NCBI GenBank assembly: GCA_026874595.1
Contig: CM049309.1
Span: forward strand, 92,464,723-92,528,722
From: Sipunculus nudus
Taxonomy: Eukaryota > Annelida > Sipuncula > Golfingiida > Sipunculidae
Direction of reading: 5' to 3'
DNA length: 64,000 nt
The notes under the pieces were generated by a model. It was given only the letters and a program-made list of their open reading frames with translations. It was not told the DNA's origin and did no database searches. Shown here piece by piece: positions 59,496 to 64,000 of this stretch. A program made the translations under genes and the position numbers. Position 1 is the stretch's first letter. Every line of letters starts with the position of its first letter.

Positions 59496-61020
59496 CCCTT
59501 TACTGTTTGTATTTGGTTGTGACAAAACACCCCCCTTACTGTTCAGATTAATTCTAGGTTTCTCACACTTTCAATTTTGACACACTGTACATTAATGTTA
59601 TGATTGATAATGTGATCAATTTTTGGTGGATCCTTATGAAATTTTTAACACATATTACAGAGATACCAAGCAAGTGGTTAATGACTTAACCAATCATAAA
59701 TTTCACATATATCTATTAGTAGAACCAGGTAAGTTAGGTAAATTCAGGTAATTTTATTGTCTTTATTGTTTTAGCATATTTGTACATGAATGTCTATAGT
59801 ATATCCGAGTGAAGACATTGTAGAATTTAGGAACAATAAGGGAATTATCATCTGCCGGTAACTGGTGTATTGTCATGGAAGATCTAGGTAAAACAGGTTA
59901 ATGAAATATCATTAAGGTTATTTAATTTATTATAGGTTGGGAGTTCTGAAATAAATTAGACAAAACAATATATGATTTGTTCTAAGAAATTTATAAACAA
60001 AAAATAAACTTGTATATTTGACATGAAATATCATGTTGATTTAAATAAGGGTAAATTGCAATTGCCTACCTGTTCAGGTATGAAGAACTAATTAAGACCA
60101 GGTGAACTTCAAAGAAAGGTGATAAAAAATGTAAACTGACAGATTTATCCATCAAATATGTATAAAACCCTATGAAAGTAGCCAGAAGTCAACTAGAATG
60201 GTTAAATCTAACATTTATATATGTATTTCAACCTTTGTAATGTTAACTTTGACCGTTTTGGTACTCCCGGTAAAGCGTGTATTTCCCGTTTTGTCGCCCG
60301 GTGACAGTTCTTTTCGGGGAATCCCAGTGGAATTGCATGATGGTTAACAATGTCAAAACGATGTCAGACGTCTTTTTTTATCTAAAGACATAATAAACAT
60401 TCTCGAATTTCAGTCAGTAAACTTTATTGAACATCTTTTCAAATTTATTTTGTTCAAAACATATTCTGAGATTTGTCAAAGCACGAGGTCTATCGAGCGG
60501 CAAGTCCGACGGCCGCCATCTTGAAAATTTGTGACATCGCTCGACCTTCATAACAGGCATCATAAACACAGAAAATGGCTTTAGGAATGAGAAATATTCA
60601 CATTTTAAGTACAAAATGATAATAATTTAGATAGATACCGATCTTTTGTGGAAGTTTTATTTGAGTTATTGTCATAACAACCCAGCACGGTCAGTTGAAA
60701 CATTGCGCTTGTTGGCGACCCTTGTGTCACTTGCCGACTCATTTCAACCAATCGGCTTGCCAACAGAGTCCTAATTAGAATTTAAATAATATTCACGAGA
60801 AATTCCCATGTAAATAAATAAAAAATTATCAACTTTACGGTAGGGGTGTCCCTGAACAATATGGAAATGTGTTCAATGGCGTGGCATAGATATTTAACGC
60901 AAATAATTAGCAGGGAAAAATGCATTAGGACGGTGAGTCCATCGTGCGTTATCGTGGCTTATGAATACAGCGTATTAGTTTTGTGACGGGCGTCCAGGGG
61001 GCGTCCCAAACAGCAATTGG
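59496..61020. mobile_element. Zeta1: TTAA-flanked piggyBac-like element, 1,525 bp
   Basis: Flanks TTAA at 59492-59495 and 61021-61024 replace a single TTAA present in empty alpha copies ('catctttaaaggtctc', for example near 14652). The inverted repeats are CCCTTTACTGTTTG (left) and, inward from the right, CCAATTGCTGTTTG. Length, TTAA duplication and CC-start ends fit a non-autonomous piggyBac-type element. No transposase frame is visible. Confidence 0.82.
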
Positions 61021-61065
61021 TTAAAGGTCTCAAAAATAGAGAAAAAAATTCGTGAAAATTTGAAA

Positions 61066-64000
61066 CAAGGGACCTATGGGTCACTGTGCTCAGCTGAGGT
61101 AAAAATCTAAAATAATATCTAATGGAGATAAAGTGTAAGAGGAAGAGGTAATAAAGGCCATGGTTGGTTTATATGATTGGTTTGTATTGATGAGCAAGAA
61201 ATTGTTGCAAAAAAATATTTTGTGACCTGACCATGTGTTTCCTAATGTTGGAACTAAGGCATGTGAGCAGTTTGTGAACAAATGATCTGTACTATTACCA
61301 TGATCATTAGTTGGTTTTTTGATTAACTGTTGACATTTCAGTAGTTTACACATTTGTTCAATTGCATCTATTTTTTTTTATAATATATATTATTAAATAT
61401 ATATGTATTTTTTATGAAATGTATACAGTTGAAATATAGCAAATTAACAACATAAAACAGGGCAAACAAAGCCTGATCTCATATTCTGCTGAGGCAGGAA
61501 AATAATGAACAAATGTTTGTATTAAATCCTGATTTTTTTATCACATCAATTATTTTCTAATTTAAGTTTATATTTCTATACATTTCCAATTTAACATATA
61601 TGTCTGAATATAAAAGTTGATTCATAATTCTCAACTGCATCATCATAAATCTCAATCTTGTCAGATAACACCACATCATGCATACAAATGTTAATTTATT
61701 TTTTACCACAAAAATATATCTTTTAAATCTGCAAAACAATAAATATCTAAAAATAATACTTGATTTAGATTTCACAATTTTTTATTGTGTCTTTATTTAT
61801 CCATAATGTGCTTCATATTTTATAATAATTTAAGCATACTGATGGGTTCATTTATATTTGTTAAAATTATTTAAAAGAAAATTGATTTCTTTAAAAATGC
61901 TACATTACACAACATTGCATCTTCTGGATTACACCTTGAATTATTTTTTCAAGGAAAGTTTTTGCATATCGGAGTGGAAACAGCATTACAATTAAGGAGA
62001 TACAGTGAAAACAATAACAATTACTGCATAACACTTGGTGGGTTGGGTTTGGGGGGGGGGGGGGGGGGGTGATTGGAGAATAACTGTACACCTGTCACAG
62101 CAGGGGATCTCCCCCAGTGACTGTAACAAATCAGAAACCCTGGCATAGCAGTCTTCCAGTGACCTGGAGTGGGACCCTGCATCTGTAATCAAAGCAAGTG
62201 ACTACAGAACAAACAAGGGACCTATGGGTCACGACGCTCAGCTGTTATATATGATAAAAAAATATTATTTAGAAATGAGGCACATGCTGGTTTTGTGTGG
62301 AAATAAATATAAGCTGTATTATGAGTTGTTGTTGTTTAGCTTATGTATGATTTTGATAGTACCTTTGGAGACGGAAGAGGATTGATTTCATTTATTTTAT
62401 TAACAAATGGAGTACTACTGTCACACAGATTTTGACTTGGCCATATAACTTATAAGCAGAACATATAATATAAGGGTTTAACTATTTATTAAAAAAATTA
62501 CAAATATTGTCCCAAATATAATTTTTATTAAAAATAATAAGAGAATCATATGATTTTTTTAAATGAAATATAACTGATATGATTATTAAAATAATATTAA
62601 AGAATATATTCATGAATGCATTCATGAATACATTTTGAAAGTATTTGCAAGAGTATTCATATACTTTCATTTTTTCCTGAATTCCCATTCTTTATGCAAG
62701 AAATTTTATAATGGAGTACATAATCATATTCGTATTTAAATACAATTACAAAGTTGATGTTGAGAATCCAGAATATACAAAATTCACACATTTAAATAAT
62801 GATCCTAAGTACCTGGTTTTATGGCTTTTATTTATATTAAAAAATAACTGTAAAAAATTCATTTAAGACTAATTTCACTTCAATGTACACACTAGACACA
62901 GTAGGAATCTAGATTAATATTATCAACTGCATCTTTGTCTATCATTAATTTCCTTCATATAATCCCTAATGATTAGTAATGAATAATATGATTTACTTCT
63001 TTATCATTAAAATTGAACTGAAAAATGCCATAGGTGACTGCATGGTGTTATTTGGAATATGTGACATTCTACCCATCGATACAAGATTCTTATATCAGTA
63101 ACTGCAAGTTAATTTCCTGTTATTATAAACTAACAAGTTACATGGTGCTTGAAAACTTGATTAAAATCTACAGTTTTTGATCAACTGGTTTCAAATATTT
63201 GGTGTTAACAGATGAAATGCTAACAAAAACATGCTGTGAAGATTAAATCCACAGTACTTACAGGAAAAAACCTGCCATGGTCAAAGTTGGGCAAAATTTA
63301 AGGTACCAATTTTTTATTTTTATTAATATTTTTAAAAATTTAAAAGATTTTCATCTAATTTTGGGTATACAATTTAATTTTAATTAATTAAAGTTATATT
63401 ACTGGAAAAAAGGTCCATAGGTTTAACGTTTTTTGTGTTAAGTGATCAAATATCTTTCCTGATTTTTTTACAAAATGCATTATGTTTGGGCCCATAACTT
63501 TTTTAAATTAAATAATACAGACATAATTTCTAGCATGTACATAGGAACTATATAGAGGAATATTTATGGTAAATATTAAGGAAAACAGATAAGTGATTTT
63601 GATATAAGGCAGTCCTGAAGTGTGAAAATAGGTTTCAAATAAAAAATTGAGGTTTTTCCTTAATTTCTCAAAGGAACGAAGTTGCAAACACCCAGTTTTC
63701 GGCTTGGTAGGAGATTTTGGGGACATCTAACATTATGCCGAATTTTGGATTCCTAGGTCTGGACTAATACCTTTATTTCACATTCAAGGGAATAATACAT
63801 TTAAGTTTATATATTATTTAAGCATATCCACTTTTTCCATTAAAATAGTTTTTATCTGATTAATCTTTTTTATTTACAAGTTTTATACATTTGTATTAAA
63901 AAATCATTGAAAATATAAGTTAAAATATTAGAATTCTTAGTTGCAATCATTATACATCCAGAGTGTAGCTCGTATTGGGTCATATTATGCATACACATAT
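61066..64000 (-). mobile_element. Alpha element alpha8, continues past the window
   Basis: It starts CAAGGGACCTATGGGTCACT and GCTCAGCTGA; the interior follows alpha3 closely to 62200 (including a G-run near 62050). Alpha9 is inserted at 62214. Sequence after 63760 matches alpha4's AT-rich interior (50200 onward). Confidence 0.72.
62214..63759 (-). mobile_element. Alpha element alpha9, alpha2-like, right end lost
   Basis: It starts CAAGGGACCTATGGGTCACG and follows alpha2, with an internal deletion near 63135, to 'gattcctaggtct' at about 63759. There it stops before the (ACGG)n tract and terminus. Confidence 0.75.

Larger units (their letters stand above)
56551..64000 (-). mobile_element. Alpha element alpha7, continues past the window
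   Basis: It starts CAAGTGACCCATGGGTCATG and GCTCAGCTGAC. The left segment is partly duplicated: 'ggtagtatatacccattcaactg' recurs at 57363. It contains beta5, zeta1 and alpha8; its own core is visible at 56720-57350, 59198-59491 and 61025-61065. Its right end is not in the window. Confidence 0.7.

Overview
This is eukaryotic nuclear DNA, most likely from a marine bivalve or other mollusc (inference). It is AT-rich and intron-dominated. It carries an animal-type immunoglobulin/fibronectin-III receptor gene, and its repeats resemble the bivalve pearl/CvA repeats and Helentron-associated (HINE) elements: inverted subterminal repeats, tandem core units and an (ACGG)n tract. I see no bacterial genes, rRNA or tRNA.

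Host gene. Seven exons lie on the minus strand, in transcript order 48993-48868, 47632-47477, 47097-46949, 32609-32336, 30475-30326, 22034-21843 and 4332-4207. They total 1,173 nt (391 codons). Every junction is in phase and has AG/GT borders. They encode Ig - Ig - FN3 - FN3 from the middle of a cell-surface receptor of the DCC/neogenin/protogenin (IGDCC) type. The gene continues beyond both ends of the window. Its introns reach 17.5, 14.3 and 8.3 kb, almost wholly because of nested mobile elements.

Mobile elements. Most of the rest is at least five families of non-autonomous elements, called here alpha, beta, gamma, delta and epsilon, that share one terminal grammar. The left end reads C(A/T)AG followed by a short hairpin, then an inward inverted-repeat block. 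The right end repeats that block inverted and stops in CTAA (alpha, delta, epsilon) or ATACAA (beta, gamma). Filled and empty sites within the window show insertion into A-rich targets with no target-site duplication. This is the logic of Helentron/Helitron2-type rolling-circle elements read on the minus strand, with the hairpin at their 3' end. Core units in all five families carry the palindrome GGTGGCGCCACC. A TTAA-targeted, piggyBac-like non-autonomous element (zeta, two copies) and one damaged LINE (positions 1 to about 2800) complete the set.

Layout. 1-3126: LINE inside a gamma element. 4207-4332: FN3 exon. 4592-18925: five-level nest gamma0 > deltaA > beta1 > alpha1 > beta2/alpha2. 19821-21699: complete gamma. 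21843-22034: FN3 exon. 22324-29919: nest delta > zeta > delta > alpha. 30326-32609: two exons around a 27-copy minisatellite. 32710-46044: second five-level nest deltaB > beta4 > gamma3 > alphaB > beta3/alpha3. 46085-48993: three Ig exons with two more minisatellites. 49794-64000: alpha nests with a second zeta.

No element in the window encodes a visible Rep/helicase or transposase, so all must be mobilised in trans if active. Family names are labels of convenience; element limits come from reading terminal motifs by eye, and database membership was not tested.
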